From NCBI GenBank assembly GCA_025210525.1, contig JAOARP010000053.1, positions 1-64,000 on the forward strand: DNA of 64,000 bases, read 5' to 3'. The notes under the pieces were generated by a model. The model was not told the origin of the DNA, searched no databases, and was given only the letters and a program-made list of their open reading frames with translations. Each line of letters starts with the position of its first letter. Within the stretch, counting starts at the first letter, position 1. This DNA comes from Marinisporobacter sp. Lineage in GTDB: Bacteria; Bacillota; Clostridia; Peptostreptococcales; Thermotaleaceae. Made by a program: the position numbers and the translations under genes. Positions 19,024 through 28,734 of this stretch are shown here, in pieces.

Positions 19024-20289
19024 ATGTTAAATTACGATATTGTTGTAGTTGGAGGAGGTCCAGCAGGACTTGCAGCAGCTATTGAAGCAAAGAAAAACGG
19101 TGTAGATACTATTTTAGTAATAGAAAGAGATAGAGAATTAGGTGGAATATTACAACAGTGTATCCACAATGGATTTGGACTTCATGTTTTTAAAGAGGAG
19201 CTAACAGGACCTGAATATGCAGAGAAATTTATCACTGAATTAAAGAATATGGGAATTGAATACAAGCTAGACGCAATGGTACTAGAAATAGGAGAAAATA
19301 AAACCATTAGTGCTATTAATACGGTAGATGGATTTATGCGTATCGAAGCAGGAGCTATTATTCTTTCTATGGGATGTAGAGAAAGAACAAGAGGAGCTAT
19401 AAACATTCCTGGATATAGGCCAGCAGGAGTATTTACAGCAGGAACAGCACAAAGATTTGTAAATATGGAAGGATACATGGTAGGAAAAAGAGTAGTCATC
19501 TTAGGTTCAGGAGATATTGGACTTATAATGGCAAGAAGAATGACATTAGAGGGAGCAAAGGTACTTGCAGTAGCAGAACTTATGCCTTTCTCTGGAGGAC
19601 TTACTAGAAATATTGTACAATGTCTAGAAGATTATGATATTCCTCTATATCTAAGCCATACCCTAATGGAGATAAAGGGAAAAGATAGGGTAGAAGGAGT
19701 AGTCATTGCAGAGGTAGATGAAAATAGAAAACCAATTCCGGGAACAGAAAAACATTATGATTGTGACACCTTATTATTATCTGTCGGTCTTATTCCAGAA
19801 AATGAAATATCTAATAATGCAGGTATTGCATTAGATTCAGTTACGTCTGGACCTATTGTAAACGAATCTATGGAAACCAGTATAGAAGGAGTTTTTGCTT
19901 GTGGAAATGTAGTACATGTACATGATTTAGTAGACTTCGTAACAGCAGAAAGTAAAAGAGCTGGTAAAAATGCTGCAAGGTATATTAAAAAAGAAATTAA
20001 AGCAGGAGGTAAAACAGCAAAGACAAAGCCAGGAGAAGGTATAAGATATATTGTTCCTCATACGGTTAGACCAGAAAATGTTGAGGAAACACTAGAGTTA
20101 TTCATGAGAGTAGATAATGTATATAAAGATATGAATATGGTAGTAAAGATAGATGGAAAAGAAATCAAGAGAATGAAAAAGAAACATTTAGCTCCTGGAG
20201 AAATGGAATCTGTAAAAATTAGAAAAGAGAATTTAGGGTTTGGAGAAGATGTAGTTATTACTGTTCAATTAGAAAAGGAGGGAGCATAG
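19024..20289 (+). CDS. NAD(P)/FAD-dependent oxidoreductase, partner of GlpA (copy 2)
   Basis: The second copy of the 421-residue flavoprotein at 7638, of identical length and with the same three nucleotide-binding motifs (VVVGGGPAGLAAAIEAKK, ILGSGDIGLIMARRM, GVFACGNVVHVHDLVD). It keeps the same 17-base gap to glpA and the same gapless junction with the DUF1667 gene. Both copies appear intact, with no stop or frameshift, so both dehydrogenase systems are probably in use. Confidence 0.8.
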   Translation: MLNYDIVVVGGGPAGLAAAIEAKKNGVDTILVIERDRELGGILQQCIHNGFGLHVFKEELTGPEYAEKFITELKNMGIEYKLDAMVLEIGENKTISAINTVDGFMRIEAGAIILSMGCRERTRGAINIPGYRPAGVFTAGTAQRFVNMEGYMVGKRVVILGSGDIGLIMARRMTLEGAKVLAVAELMPFSGGLTRNIVQCLEDYDIPLYLSHTLMEIKGKDRVEGVVIAEVDENRKPIPGTEKHYDCDTLLLSVGLIPENEISNNAGIALDSVTSGPIVNESMETSIEGVFACGNVVHVHDLVDFVTAESKRAGKNAARYIKKEIKAGGKTAKTKPGEGIRYIVPHTVRPENVEETLELFMRVDNVYKDMNMVVKIDGKEIKRMKKKHLAPGEMESVKIRKENLGFGEDVVITVQLEKEGA

Positions 20290-20643
20290 ATGGAAAAGCA
20301 TCAATTAATATGCATTGTATGTCCAATGGGATGTCATCTAGAAGTGACAAAAGAGAACAATGAATATAATGTAACAGGAAATAAATGTCCTAGAGGAAAA
20401 GCTTATGGAGTGAAGGAACTTACGAACCCTACAAGAGTTGTAACAACAACTGTAAAAGTAAAAGGAGGACTTCTGAATAGACTTCCTGTGAAAACAAAAG
20501 AAGCTATTCCAAAGGAAAAATTATTTGAGTGTATGAAATTTATTAATTCTATCGAAGTGAAATCACCTGTTTGTGTAGGAGAGATTATTGCAAAAAATCT
20601 TTTAGGAACAGGCGTAGATCTTGTAGCAGCAAGAAGCATGTAA
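20290..20643 (+). CDS. DUF1667 Cys-rich small protein (copy 2)
   Basis: Second 117-residue DUF1667 protein with the same four-Cys pattern (CIVCPMGC, GNKCPRG). It gains one more Cys late in the chain (SPVCVGEI where copy 1 has SPISVGTV). Third gene of dehydrogenase operon 2, read directly after the flavoprotein stop codon and closed by a strong terminator. Confidence 0.82.
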   Translation: MEKHQLICIVCPMGCHLEVTKENNEYNVTGNKCPRGKAYGVKELTNPTRVVTTTVKVKGGLLNRLPVKTKEAIPKEKLFECMKFINSIEVKSPVCVGEIIAKNLLGTGVDLVAARSM

Positions 20644-20652
20644 AACAATGTG

Positions 20653-20682
20653 AACTTCCACCTGCATAGGTGGAAGTTTTGT
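20653..20682 (+). terminator. Terminator of dehydrogenase operon 2
   Basis: AACTTCCACCT, loop GCAT, AGGTGGAAGTT: a perfect 11-bp stem, then TTGTTG. Confidence 0.8.
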
Positions 20683-21079
20683 TGAATAGACGAAAAGCGT
20701 TTGAGAAAAATGATTTAGGTAAAAATTGTGAAATATAAGACGATTTTCAAAATAAATAATGTTTATAGTTGTACAAATGCAAGAAATGCAAGGTGAAATG
20801 CCATACTAAGTATACGGTCATATTTCTAATAAAGTTATATGGAATAGTGGAGGTGCTTTAAATCAATAAGGTTCCAAAAATAAAAATGATATAGGAAATA
20901 GAATGGATAAAAGGATAAAATGCAATGAAGATATGTTTTTACTGCAAATACTTGAAAATACTTGCATACATTGACATTATCGTATATTTGTATTAAAATA
21001 TCCTTGCAAGGAGTATACTTACCAATGCTGTCGACAAATGATGGAATTAGGTAAAATATGAAAATATGTGGGGGATAGT
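20683..21079 (+). other. Intergenic region before the GntR gene
   Basis: About 400 bases with no convincing ORF or RNA. The only clear signal is a promoter, TTGACA 20971-20976 and TAAAAT 20994-20999 with a 17-nt spacer. CTTGCAAGGAGTATACTTACC just after it may include the operator of the FadR-type regulator that follows. Confidence 0.5.
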
Positions 21080-21748
21080 ATGGCAAGGGATCTATTAAAT
21101 GAAGATAATACAGGTTTGTCCCTAACATCAAAGATATTCAATATACTAAGAGAAGATATATTGAATGGGAAATATGCTGAAGGCGAAAAGCTAGGAGAAG
21201 CAAAATTAGCGGAAGAACTAGGAGTTAGTCGTACACCAGTAAGAGAAGCCCTTAAACAGCTTGAACTAGATGGCATTGTGGAGAATAAACCTAATAGAGG
21301 AGTTGTTGTATTAGGTATATCTAAGCAAGACATTGAAGATATATATACCATAAGAACTGCCATAGAAGGAATAGCTGCTAGATGGGCTGTAGAAAGAATT
21401 ACAGAAGAAGAACTGGAAGAATTGAAAGAATCATATGAATTGATGGAATTTTACACTTTTAAAAATGATATTGAAAAATTTGCAGAATTAAACACAAAAT
21501 TTCATGAAGTTATTTATAAAGCAACCAAGAGTAGACATCTTGAACAAGTACTTAAGGATTTCCAGTACTATATGAAGAAAACAAGAAGAAAGTCTTTACA
21601 TGTTGAGGGAAGGATTAAGGAATCATTAAAAGAACATAAAGTTATTTTAGATGCTTTTCTCAATAAGGATCAAGAGGCAGCACAAAAGGCTCTTACAATC
21701 CATGTAGAGAATTCAAAAAAAAATGTAGAAAAGAACGTAAACGCTTAA
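21080..21748 (+). CDS. GntR family regulator with FCD domain
   Basis: A 222-residue FadR-subfamily regulator. The N-terminal winged helix has LNGKYAEGEKLGEAKLAEEL and GVSRTPVREALKQLELDGIV (about residues 25-70). The all-helical FCD ligand-binding domain follows (about 85-215), with Asp/His residues that usually hold a metal and a small carboxylic acid. I place the start at ATG 21080 behind GTGGGGGA. A GTG 12 bases upstream is in frame but overlaps that site. The Orn/Lys/Arg decarboxylase-like gene follows and may be its target. Ligand unknown. Confidence 0.85.
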   Translation: MARDLLNEDNTGLSLTSKIFNILREDILNGKYAEGEKLGEAKLAEELGVSRTPVREALKQLELDGIVENKPNRGVVVLGISKQDIEDIYTIRTAIEGIAARWAVERITEEELEELKESYELMEFYTFKNDIEKFAELNTKFHEVIYKATKSRHLEQVLKDFQYYMKKTRRKSLHVEGRIKESLKEHKVILDAFLNKDQEAAQKALTIHVENSKKNVEKNVNA

Positions 21749-21773
21749 GACTACTATAATGGTAGTCTTTTTT
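21747..21773 (+). terminator. Hairpin between GntR gene and decarboxylase gene
   Basis: AAGACTAC and GTAGTCTT with a 7-nt loop, then TTTTTTG. The left arm includes part of the GntR stop codon. Confidence 0.75.
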
Positions 21774-21793
21774 GCATGGAGGGAGAATGAAAT

Positions 21794-23239
21794 ATGAAAG
21801 ATTCTATAATCCTAAAAAAATTAGTAGCGTTAGCAGATGAAAATATTGTATCTTTTCATGTGCCGGGACATAAAAATGGAAAAGTTTATAAAAAATGTAA
21901 AAATCATATTTTAAACAATGATTTATTATCTCTAGATGTAACAGAAATTCCAGAAACAGATAATCTTCATGCACCAGAAGAGATGATAAAAAAAGCTCAA
22001 GAAATGGCAGCAAAATTTTTTGGAGCAGAGCAAACTTTCTTTTTGATTAATGGTACATCTACAGGAAATATTTCAGCTCTTATGGCAGTGGCAAATCCAA
22101 ATGAAAAAGTGATTATACCAAGAGATTGTCATAAGTCTATTATGCATGGATGTATTCTTGGAGGATTAGTTCCTGTATATGTTTATCCTGAAGTAAGTAT
22201 GGAGCATAATATTTCCATGGGAATAAAAGCTGAAACAATAGAAAAGGCAATTCAGGAAAATTTAGATGCGAAGGCAGTTGTTTTAACGTATCCTAATTAT
22301 TACGGAATTTGTTCTGATATTGAAGCAATTGAAAAGGTTGTACATAAATATGAAAAGATTCTTATTGTAGATGAAGCCCATGGCTCTCACCTCAATTTAA
22401 GTAAAGCCTTACCGATAGATGCAATAGATGCAGGGGCAGATATTGTGATTCAAAGTACTCATAAAACCCTGTCTAGCTTTACGCAAAGTTCTATGCTTCA
22501 TGTAAAATCAAAGAGAGTGGATATAGATCGACTAAGATTTATGTTAATGATGAATCAAAGTAGCAGCCCATCTTATTTATTGATGACATCCCTAGACGAA
22601 GCAAGAAACGTTGCAGAAAGAGATGGAAAAGCTCTTATGAATAAGCTTTTAGCAAATATCAATGACTTTCATGAAAAAATTTCAAAAATTTCTGGTATGA
22701 AAGTATTTGATGAAAGGTTAGTGGGCAAATACGGTATAAAACATATAGACAGAACAAGACTTGTTATAGATCTAACAGATTTGGGAATTAGTGGAACGCA
22801 GTTAGAGGTTTTATTAAGAAAGAAATATGGTATACAAGTGGAAATGAGTGATATGAAGAATATTGTGGCTGTATGTACCATTGGTAATACTAGGGATGAT
22901 TTTGAAAAACTATTAAAGGCTTTAGTTAATATAAAAGAAAAAAATGCAAAAAAAGTCATAAAAACAGAAAAGATTACAGTGTTACAAAGAACCCCTAAAA
23001 TAAATATACTTCCAAGAGATGCAGCATTTGCGAACAAAAAAGAAATCAAGTTTGAAGAAAGTGCTGGGAAGACTAGCGGAGAATATATTATCCCTTATCC
23101 CCCAGGAATACCCGTTGTATGTCCAGGAGAAGAGATCACAAAAGAAATCATTGAATATGTAAAAACGTTGAAAGAAAGTGACATAAACATCATGGGATTA
23201 GATGATAACCATTTAGAAAAAATAAAAGTGATTGAGTAA
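21794..23239 (+). CDS. Orn/Lys/Arg decarboxylase-like PLP enzyme
   Basis: A 481-residue fold-type I pyridoxal phosphate enzyme of the Orn/Lys/Arg decarboxylase major-domain family, in the short Gram-positive form (SpeA/YaaO-like). It begins with a substrate-gating FHVPGHKNGK, has NGTSTGNISALMAV (cofactor phosphate loop), VDEAHGSHL (Asp to the pyridine N) and STHKTLSSFTQ with the Schiff-base Lys near residue 224. The C-terminal PYPPGIPVVCPGE is typical. It would make a polyamine precursor such as agmatine or cadaverine; arginine versus lysine cannot be decided here. Confidence 0.88.
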   Translation: MKDSIILKKLVALADENIVSFHVPGHKNGKVYKKCKNHILNNDLLSLDVTEIPETDNLHAPEEMIKKAQEMAAKFFGAEQTFFLINGTSTGNISALMAVANPNEKVIIPRDCHKSIMHGCILGGLVPVYVYPEVSMEHNISMGIKAETIEKAIQENLDAKAVVLTYPNYYGICSDIEAIEKVVHKYEKILIVDEAHGSHLNLSKALPIDAIDAGADIVIQSTHKTLSSFTQSSMLHVKSKRVDIDRLRFMLMMNQSSSPSYLLMTSLDEARNVAERDGKALMNKLLANINDFHEKISKISGMKVFDERLVGKYGIKHIDRTRLVIDLTDLGISGTQLEVLLRKKYGIQVEMSDMKNIVAVCTIGNTRDDFEKLLKALVNIKEKNAKKVIKTEKITVLQRTPKINILPRDAAFANKKEIKFEESAGKTSGEYIIPYPPGIPVVCPGEEITKEIIEYVKTLKESDINIMGLDDNHLEKIKVIE

Positions 23240-23359
23240 ACGATGAAAAATTCAAAAATTTCAATATTTAAACATTGATAAAATAAAAGGAAAAGTAAAA
23301 GATTTGTAGAAATATCAGAAAAATGAGCAAAATATAAAAATGTATTTGGGGGAAATTTT

Positions 23360-25447
23360 ATGAAAAGCTTAAGGAACCAATTGATTGCTATTATGATACT
23401 TGTTGTGATTGTACCTTTTATTGCATCTAATGTTATGGGGTATTATGTGATCTCTAAAAATTATCAGAAAGAAATGGAAAAGAATAATGAAATTCTTGCC
23501 CAATCTATTGCTGATAATGTAGCTAGCTTTGTAGATAAGGCCTATGCAGTAACAGAAGAAGTCGCTCATAATAATGATGTAAAAGGGTTCATATCGGAAA
23601 AACAAAAAAAAGTATTATTAGATACCAACCATAGAAACTTCTATTTTGATTTATTATATATACAAGGAACAGATGGTATGCAGACAGCAAAAACAAAGGG
23701 AACCTTAGGAAATCGATCAAGTAGATGGTGGTTTGAAAAATTTATGAAGGATAAGCAGCCCTTTGTGAGTAAGTCTTATCCTACAGTTTTAGGAAATGCA
23801 ACCATTCCTGTTACTTCTATATTTTTACCTATATATGATGAAGATGATCACCTAAAAGGAATTATGGGTTCAGACCTAAAGCTAGATTATATTCAAATGA
23901 TGGTAGAGAAATTTAGTGCAGGAAATCAACGCTATGCATATGTATTAGATGGTGAAGGAGTAGTGATTGCCCATCCAGATAAAAAACAGGTGGAAGAGCT
24001 TTATAATTATAAAACACTGCAAAAAACTGTAGTAGTAAAAGATGATAGTGGAAAGGCTGTTCTAGATGAAAGAGGCAATCAAAAAAAAGAAACAAAAAAA
24101 ATTGATATACCAGAGAAATTAAAAGCAGTAACTGAAAAGGCTTTAAAGGGTGAAGTAGGTGTAGTTGAATACATAGATGGTAATGGGGAAAAGGTAATCA
24201 GTGCATATACCACTATTGATTTACCAGGGAACTCAGATAATTGGGCAGTCATTACTGTTCAAGATAAAAAAGCAGCCATGGGATTTGTTAAAAAGGTCAA
24301 TGAAAAGAATATATTTGTAGGAGTAGGGTTTATAATATTAGTTATATTTGTTGCATATATAGTGGCTAGTAAAATTACAAAACCCATTGCTCATATGATG
24401 AAGCTTATGGAAACGGCTGCTAATGGGGATTTAACAGTTGCATCGGATGTTAAATGTAAGAGTGAAGTTGGAAAGTTAAGTGAGAGTTTTAATAAGATGA
24501 TCAAAGAAATAAGAGACTCTCTTGAGAAAATAATTGATTTATCCCTTTCAGTAGAAAAATCATCTGAGCTTCTTTCAATGACTACTGAACAATCAGCATT
24601 AGCTATTGATGAAGTGGCAAGAACTATTGGAGAAGTTGCAAATGGAGCAAATGAGCAGGCTAAAGATGCAGAACAGGGGGTTATGGCTACTGAGGAACTT
24701 TCAAAAGAAATTGAAAAAATGTCAGATCAAATAAAAACGAGTCAAGAATATGCAAATGAAGTATATGCTGTTCATGATCAAGGACTAGAAGCCATAAAGA
24801 TATTAGAAAACAGGACTATTGAAAGCAATAAAGCATCAAAGCAAGTATCAGAAGTTGTAAATGAATTAACCAATAAGACAAAGGAAATCGATCAGATTGT
24901 AGAAACTATTATGAGTATAGCTGAGCAGACGAATTTATTAGCTTTAAATGCAGCTATTGAAGCAGCAAGAGCGGGAGATGCTGGAAGTGGATTTGCAGTA
25001 GTAGCAGAAGAAGTTCGAAAGCTTGCTGAGAATACAGGAGATTCTAGTAACAATGTAAAAGAAATTATAATAGATATTCAAAAGGAAGTAACCTTAGCGC
25101 AAAAGACTATGAAGAATGCAGATGAATTAGTAAAGGAGCAAAATGAAGCGATTCACCACGTACAACAAACTTCTGAAAAAATTGCAAGGGCTGTAGGAGA
25201 TATTGTAGAAAAGATTCAGGAGCTTTCTAGAAGTGCAGAAAATATATCTAATAATAAAGATCAGGTATTAGCTGTAATAGAGAATGTATCTGCTGTATCA
25301 GAACAAACAGCAGCAGCATCTCAGGAAGTTTCTGCTTCTACTGAGGAACAAACAGCTTCTATGCAGCAACTAAGCTCTTTAGCAGAAGAACTAGATAAAA
25401 TGGCAAAAGAACTTGAACAAACAACAAGAATATTTAAATTAAATTAA
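23360..25447 (+). CDS. Methyl-accepting chemotaxis protein with dCache-type sensor
   Basis: A 695-residue chemoreceptor. Membrane helix 1 is at about 7-28 ([20 protein letters not shown]). A large extracellular dCache-like domain spans about 30-310, with the [19 protein letters not shown] and [10 protein letters not shown] segments often seen in amino acid-binding Cache domains. Helix 2 is at about 316-336. HAMP follows, then the coiled-coil signalling domain with the hairpin-tip sequence [18 protein letters not shown] near residue 525. It senses a small extracellular ligand and signals to CheA. GGGGG precedes the ATG. It stands alone with its own terminator. Confidence 0.95.
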   Translation: MKSLRNQLIAIMILVVIVPFIASNVMGYYVISKNYQKEMEKNNEILAQSIADNVASFVDKAYAVTEEVAHNNDVKGFISEKQKKVLLDTNHRNFYFDLLYIQGTDGMQTAKTKGTLGNRSSRWWFEKFMKDKQPFVSKSYPTVLGNATIPVTSIFLPIYDEDDHLKGIMGSDLKLDYIQMMVEKFSAGNQRYAYVLDGEGVVIAHPDKKQVEELYNYKTLQKTVVVKDDSGKAVLDERGNQKKETKKIDIPEKLKAVTEKALKGEVGVVEYIDGNGEKVISAYTTIDLPGNSDNWAVITVQDKKAAMGFVKKVNEKNIFVGVGFIILVIFVAYIVASKITKPIAHMMKLMETAANGDLTVASDVKCKSEVGKLSESFNKMIKEIRDSLEKIIDLSLSVEKSSELLSMTTEQSALAIDEVARTIGEVANGANEQAKDAEQGVMATEELSKEIEKMSDQIKTSQEYANEVYAVHDQGLEAIKILENRTIESNKASKQVSEVVNELTNKTKEIDQIVETIMSIAEQTNLLALNAAIEAARAGDAGSGFAVVAEEVRKLAENTGDSSNNVKEIIIDIQKEVTLAQKTMKNADELVKEQNEAIHHVQQTSEKIARAVGDIVEKIQELSRSAENISNNKDQVLAVIENVSAVSEQTAAASQEVSASTEEQTASMQQLSSLAEELDKMAKELEQTTRIFKLN

Positions 25448-25450
25448 TAA

Positions 25451-25479
25451 AAAAGCCTAAGAATTCTTAGGCTTTTTAT
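25451..25479 (+). terminator. Terminator after the chemoreceptor gene
   Basis: AAAAGCCTAAG, loop AATT, CTTAGGCTTTT, then TTATT: a perfect 11-bp stem. Confidence 0.88.
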
Positions 25480-25551
25480 TGAAGGTAAAAAAATCTTATT
25501 TATAAAATTGTGGTATACTATGAGCATGACAAAAAAGGGAAGGAGGATTTT

Positions 25552-26076
25552 ATGACAACGGAAGAAAGAAGAAAAGCGATTATAAAAATATTAAAAGACC
25601 AGAAAGAGCCTATAACAGGAACAAATCTTGCTAAGAAATTTAAAGTGAGCAGACAAGTGATTGTCCAGGATATTGCTGTCATGCGTGCACAAGGAGAAAA
25701 TATTTTAGCCACTTCTAATGGATATATGATACCTCAATTTGGAGGAGAAAATAAAAATATCAAGACAATTATATGCAGACATAAGGGATATACTCATATG
25801 GAAGAAGAACTAAAAATCATGGTAGATATGGGTGCAAAGGTATTAGATGTAATTGTAGAACATCCTATTTATGGAGAAATTAGAAGCTCTTTGATGATTG
25901 GTTCAAGAATGGATATAGAAGATTTTATAAAGAAAATAAAAGAAAATGATGCAGCACCATTAGCTTCTTTAACTGGAGGAGATCATATTCATACGGTAGA
26001 GGTTCCAAATGATAGAGCTTATGAAAAGATGTTAGAAGCTTTAAAAGAAAAAGGATATCTAGTAAAAGGAGAATAA
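25552..26076 (+). CDS. niaR: NAD biosynthesis repressor NiaR
   Basis: NiaR (YrxA) represses de novo NAD synthesis genes when niacin is plentiful. The 174-residue protein has an N-terminal HTH (GTNLAKKFKVSRQVIVQDIA near residues 20-40) and a C-terminal 3H domain with conserved His residues in KGYTHMEEEL, VEHPIYGEI and GGDHIHTVEV, which bind metal and nicotinate. The ATG at 25552 is preferred over an in-frame start 42 bases upstream because GGGAAGGAGGA lies just before it. The nadABC operon follows, and repeated ACAGGTG motifs lie at its promoter. Confidence 0.93.
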   Translation: MTTEERRKAIIKILKDQKEPITGTNLAKKFKVSRQVIVQDIAVMRAQGENILATSNGYMIPQFGGENKNIKTIICRHKGYTHMEEELKIMVDMGAKVLDVIVEHPIYGEIRSSLMIGSRMDIEDFIKKIKENDAAPLASLTGGDHIHTVEVPNDRAYEKMLEALKEKGYLVKGE

Positions 26077-26131
26077 TAGCTGTAAAATTGTTTAAAGGAT
26101 ATAAATAAATGAAATTTACAAATCTAGGGTA

Positions 26132-26187
26132 TTGAATTCCTCTTAAAGATTTGTTATATTTTTTATAACAGGTGACAAGACAGGTGT
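26132..26187 (+). promoter_or_regulatory. nadA promoter with probable NiaR operator
   Basis: TTGAAT at 26132-26137 and TATATT at 26155-26160 (17-nt spacer) form the promoter. Two ACAGGTG direct repeats, at 26168-26174 and 26180-26186, cover the predicted transcription start. From memory, Firmicute NiaR sites contain ACAGGTGT-like half-sites. Position over the start fits repression. Confidence 0.6.
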
Positions 26188-26246
26188 AAAATCATGTTTT
26201 GATTGAGGAATTTATAAAAACTATCCATAAAGGAAGGATTGAAAAT

Positions 26247-27158
26247 ATGAACGAAAAAGAGATGATAGAGGAAATACAACGTTTGAAAAAAGAAAAAAAT
26301 GCTGTGATCTTAGCACATAACTATCAAATACCAGAGGTGCAAGATATTGCTGATCTTGTAGGAGATTCATTAAAGCTTAGTCAAGAGGCTTCAAAAACAG
26401 AGGCAGATGTAGTTGTCTTTGCTGGAGTTCATTTTATGGCTGAAAGTGCCAAAATATTATCTCCTGACAAAAAAGTATTATTACCAGTATATGATGCAGG
26501 TTGTCCAATGGCAGATATGGTAGATGCTGAAAGTCTTAGGATTTTTAAAAAGGAATATCCAGATATTGCTATTGTCTGTTATGTAAATTCTTCAGCAGAA
26601 GTAAAAGCAGAAAGTGATATTTGTTGTACCTCTTCTAATGCTTTAAAAATTGTAAAAAGTCTAAAGAAAGATAAGATCTTATTTGTACCTGATCAAAATT
26701 TAGGAAGTTATATTAAAGAGCAAGTGCCAGAAAAAGAAATCATTCTTTGGGAAGGATATTGTATTACTCATCATAGGGTAAAAAGCATAGAAGTAAGTGC
26801 TGCAAGAAAAGGTCATCCAGATGCATTAGTTTTGGCTCATCCAGAATGTACTAAAGCTGTAGTTGAAAAGGCTGACTTTGTAGGAAGTACTGCTCAAATT
26901 ATTGAATATGCTAAACAATCAGCACATAAAAAGTTTATCATTGGTACAGAGATGGGGGTACTTCATCAACTGAGAAAGGACAATCCTGATAAAAAATTCT
27001 ATTTGATTTCTCCAGCTTTAACTTGTTATAACATGAAAAAAACATCCCTTGAAGATATTTATAATGCTTTAAAATCTGAGCAATATGAAATAAAGGTAGA
27101 GGAAGAAATAAGAGAGCGTGCATTCTTTTCTCTTGATCAAATGCTTAAGACCAATTAA
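26247..27158 (+). CDS. nadA: Quinolinate synthase
   Basis: NadA condenses iminoaspartate with dihydroxyacetone phosphate to quinolinate, using a [4Fe-4S] cluster. The likely start is ATG 26247 behind AAGGAAGGA, giving 303 residues, the usual length; a TTG 48 bases upstream is in frame but has no ribosome site. [29 protein letters not shown] and the cluster Cys regions [23 protein letters not shown] and HPECTKAVV are present. First gene of the nad operon; nadB starts 13 bases after its stop. Confidence 0.95.
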   Translation: MNEKEMIEEIQRLKKEKNAVILAHNYQIPEVQDIADLVGDSLKLSQEASKTEADVVVFAGVHFMAESAKILSPDKKVLLPVYDAGCPMADMVDAESLRIFKKEYPDIAIVCYVNSSAEVKAESDICCTSSNALKIVKSLKKDKILFVPDQNLGSYIKEQVPEKEIILWEGYCITHHRVKSIEVSAARKGHPDALVLAHPECTKAVVEKADFVGSTAQIIEYAKQSAHKKFIIGTEMGVLHQLRKDNPDKKFYLISPALTCYNMKKTSLEDIYNALKSEQYEIKVEEEIRERAFFSLDQMLKTN

Positions 27159-27171
27159 GGAGATGAAGACA

Positions 27172-28734
27172 ATGAAATCCAGATATATAAGTGGTTTTCA
27201 TGATGTAAATGACAAAAAAGATTGTGATGTAGTGATTATCGGTACAGGTGTTGCAGGACTTTTTACAGCTTTGAATATAGACTCAAAAAAAGAAATTATT
27301 ATTCTTTCCAAAACAAAAATAGATAACAATAATAGTAATTTAGCTCAAGGTGGTATTGCAGCCTGTGTAGATGAGGATGATGATTTTAAATCTCATTATG
27401 AAGATACATTAAGGGCTGGAGCGTATTACAATAGATCAGAAACTACCCATGTACTGATTCAGGAAGCACCAAAGAATATTAAAAAGCTATTAGATTATGG
27501 AACAAATTTTGATCAAAATGAAAATGGAAACCTTAGGGTAACTCGAGAAGGAGGACATAGCAAAAGAAGGATTCTTCATGCAAAGGATGCTACCGGAAGA
27601 GAATTAATTAGATCTTTAAGTGTAGAAATAAAAAGCAGAAAAAATATAGTAGTGGATGAAAATGTTTTTGGAATAGATCTAATAACGAATCAAAATAGAG
27701 TGTGTGGGGTTTTGGCTGTAAATGAAAAGGGTGAAAAAATAATTTATCAAAGTAAGGCGGTTGTTTTAGCAACTGGAGGGATCGGTCAAATCTATAAAAA
27801 TACCACAAATCCAGAAGTTACTACAGGAGACGGAATCGCTATGGCTCATCGTGCCGGAGGGGTTATTCATGATATGGAGTTTATACAATTTCATCCTACG
27901 GCAATGTATAGTGAAAAAAATGGACAAAAATTTTTAATTTCTGAAGCTGTAAGAGGGGAAGGGGCAGTACTGAGAAATATAAAAGGTGAAGCCTTTATGA
28001 AAAAATATCATAAGCTGGCTGATTTAGCACCAAGGGATATTGTTGCAAGGAGCATTTTTACAGAAAAAATGATTACCAATGTACCTTATGTTTATTTAGA
28101 TATAACCCATAAGAGCCCTTCCTTTATCAAGAATAGGTTTCCTACTATCTATGAGAGATGTTTAGAAGAAGGAATAGATATGACAAAGGAATATATTCCT
28201 GTATCTCCTGTACAGCACTATATCATGGGAGGAATCTATACAGACATAGATGGAAAAACAAATGTTGAAGGGCTTTATGCATGTGGAGAATGTGCTTGCA
28301 CAGGAGTTCATGGAGCTAATCGACTTGCCAGTAATTCATTACTTGAAGGGATTGTCTTTGGAAATAGAGTGGTAGATTCCTTAACTCATTATATTTCAAA
28401 TAGCAATTTAACCCCATTGCCAGTTATACCAAATATTCAATATACTACCCATAAGGATTTAGATTTTGATCATATAAAGGAAAAGCTTGAAAATATTATG
28501 GATGAATATGTATCCATTGTAAGAAGTCAAAATGGATTAAAAATTGCATTAAAAGAGATGGAAAAATTAAGGAACCAATTAGCAGGCTGTGAAGAAGATA
28601 GAAGATATTATGAATGTGTAAATATGTGTACGGTTGCAATATTGATTATTAAAGCAGCATTAAAAAGAAAAGAAAGTCTTGGAGCTCATTATAGAGTAGA
28701 TACGGAGGGAAAGGGTTGTATAATAAATTTTTAG
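27172..28734 (+). CDS. nadB: L-aspartate oxidase
   Basis: NadB oxidises aspartate to iminoaspartate for NadA. FAD motifs of the fumarate reductase / succinate dehydrogenase flavoprotein family are seen: VVIIGTGVAGLFTALN near the N-terminus, SNLAQGGIAACVDEDDD, and late NSLLEGIVFGNRVVDS. The start at 27172 is chosen because TAAGGAG lies 9-10 bases before it, giving 520 residues. Upstream in-frame ATGs are inside or too close to that site. The 3' end overlaps nadC by 19 bases, which suggests translational coupling. Confidence 0.94.
   Translation: MKSRYISGFHDVNDKKDCDVVIIGTGVAGLFTALNIDSKKEIIILSKTKIDNNNSNLAQGGIAACVDEDDDFKSHYEDTLRAGAYYNRSETTHVLIQEAPKNIKKLLDYGTNFDQNENGNLRVTREGGHSKRRILHAKDATGRELIRSLSVEIKSRKNIVVDENVFGIDLITNQNRVCGVLAVNEKGEKIIYQSKAVVLATGGIGQIYKNTTNPEVTTGDGIAMAHRAGGVIHDMEFIQFHPTAMYSEKNGQKFLISEAVRGEGAVLRNIKGEAFMKKYHKLADLAPRDIVARSIFTEKMITNVPYVYLDITHKSPSFIKNRFPTIYERCLEEGIDMTKEYIPVSPVQHYIMGGIYTDIDGKTNVEGLYACGECACTGVHGANRLASNSLLEGIVFGNRVVDSLTHYISNSNLTPLPVIPNIQYTTHKDLDFDHIKEKLENIMDEYVSIVRSQNGLKIALKEMEKLRNQLAGCEEDRRYYECVNMCTVAILIIKAALKRKESLGAHYRVDTEGKGCIINF

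Noticed and set aside
23300-23330. CodY-like sequence before the chemoreceptor gene
   Set aside because: At least three mismatches to the consensus, within chance expectation in such AT-rich DNA.
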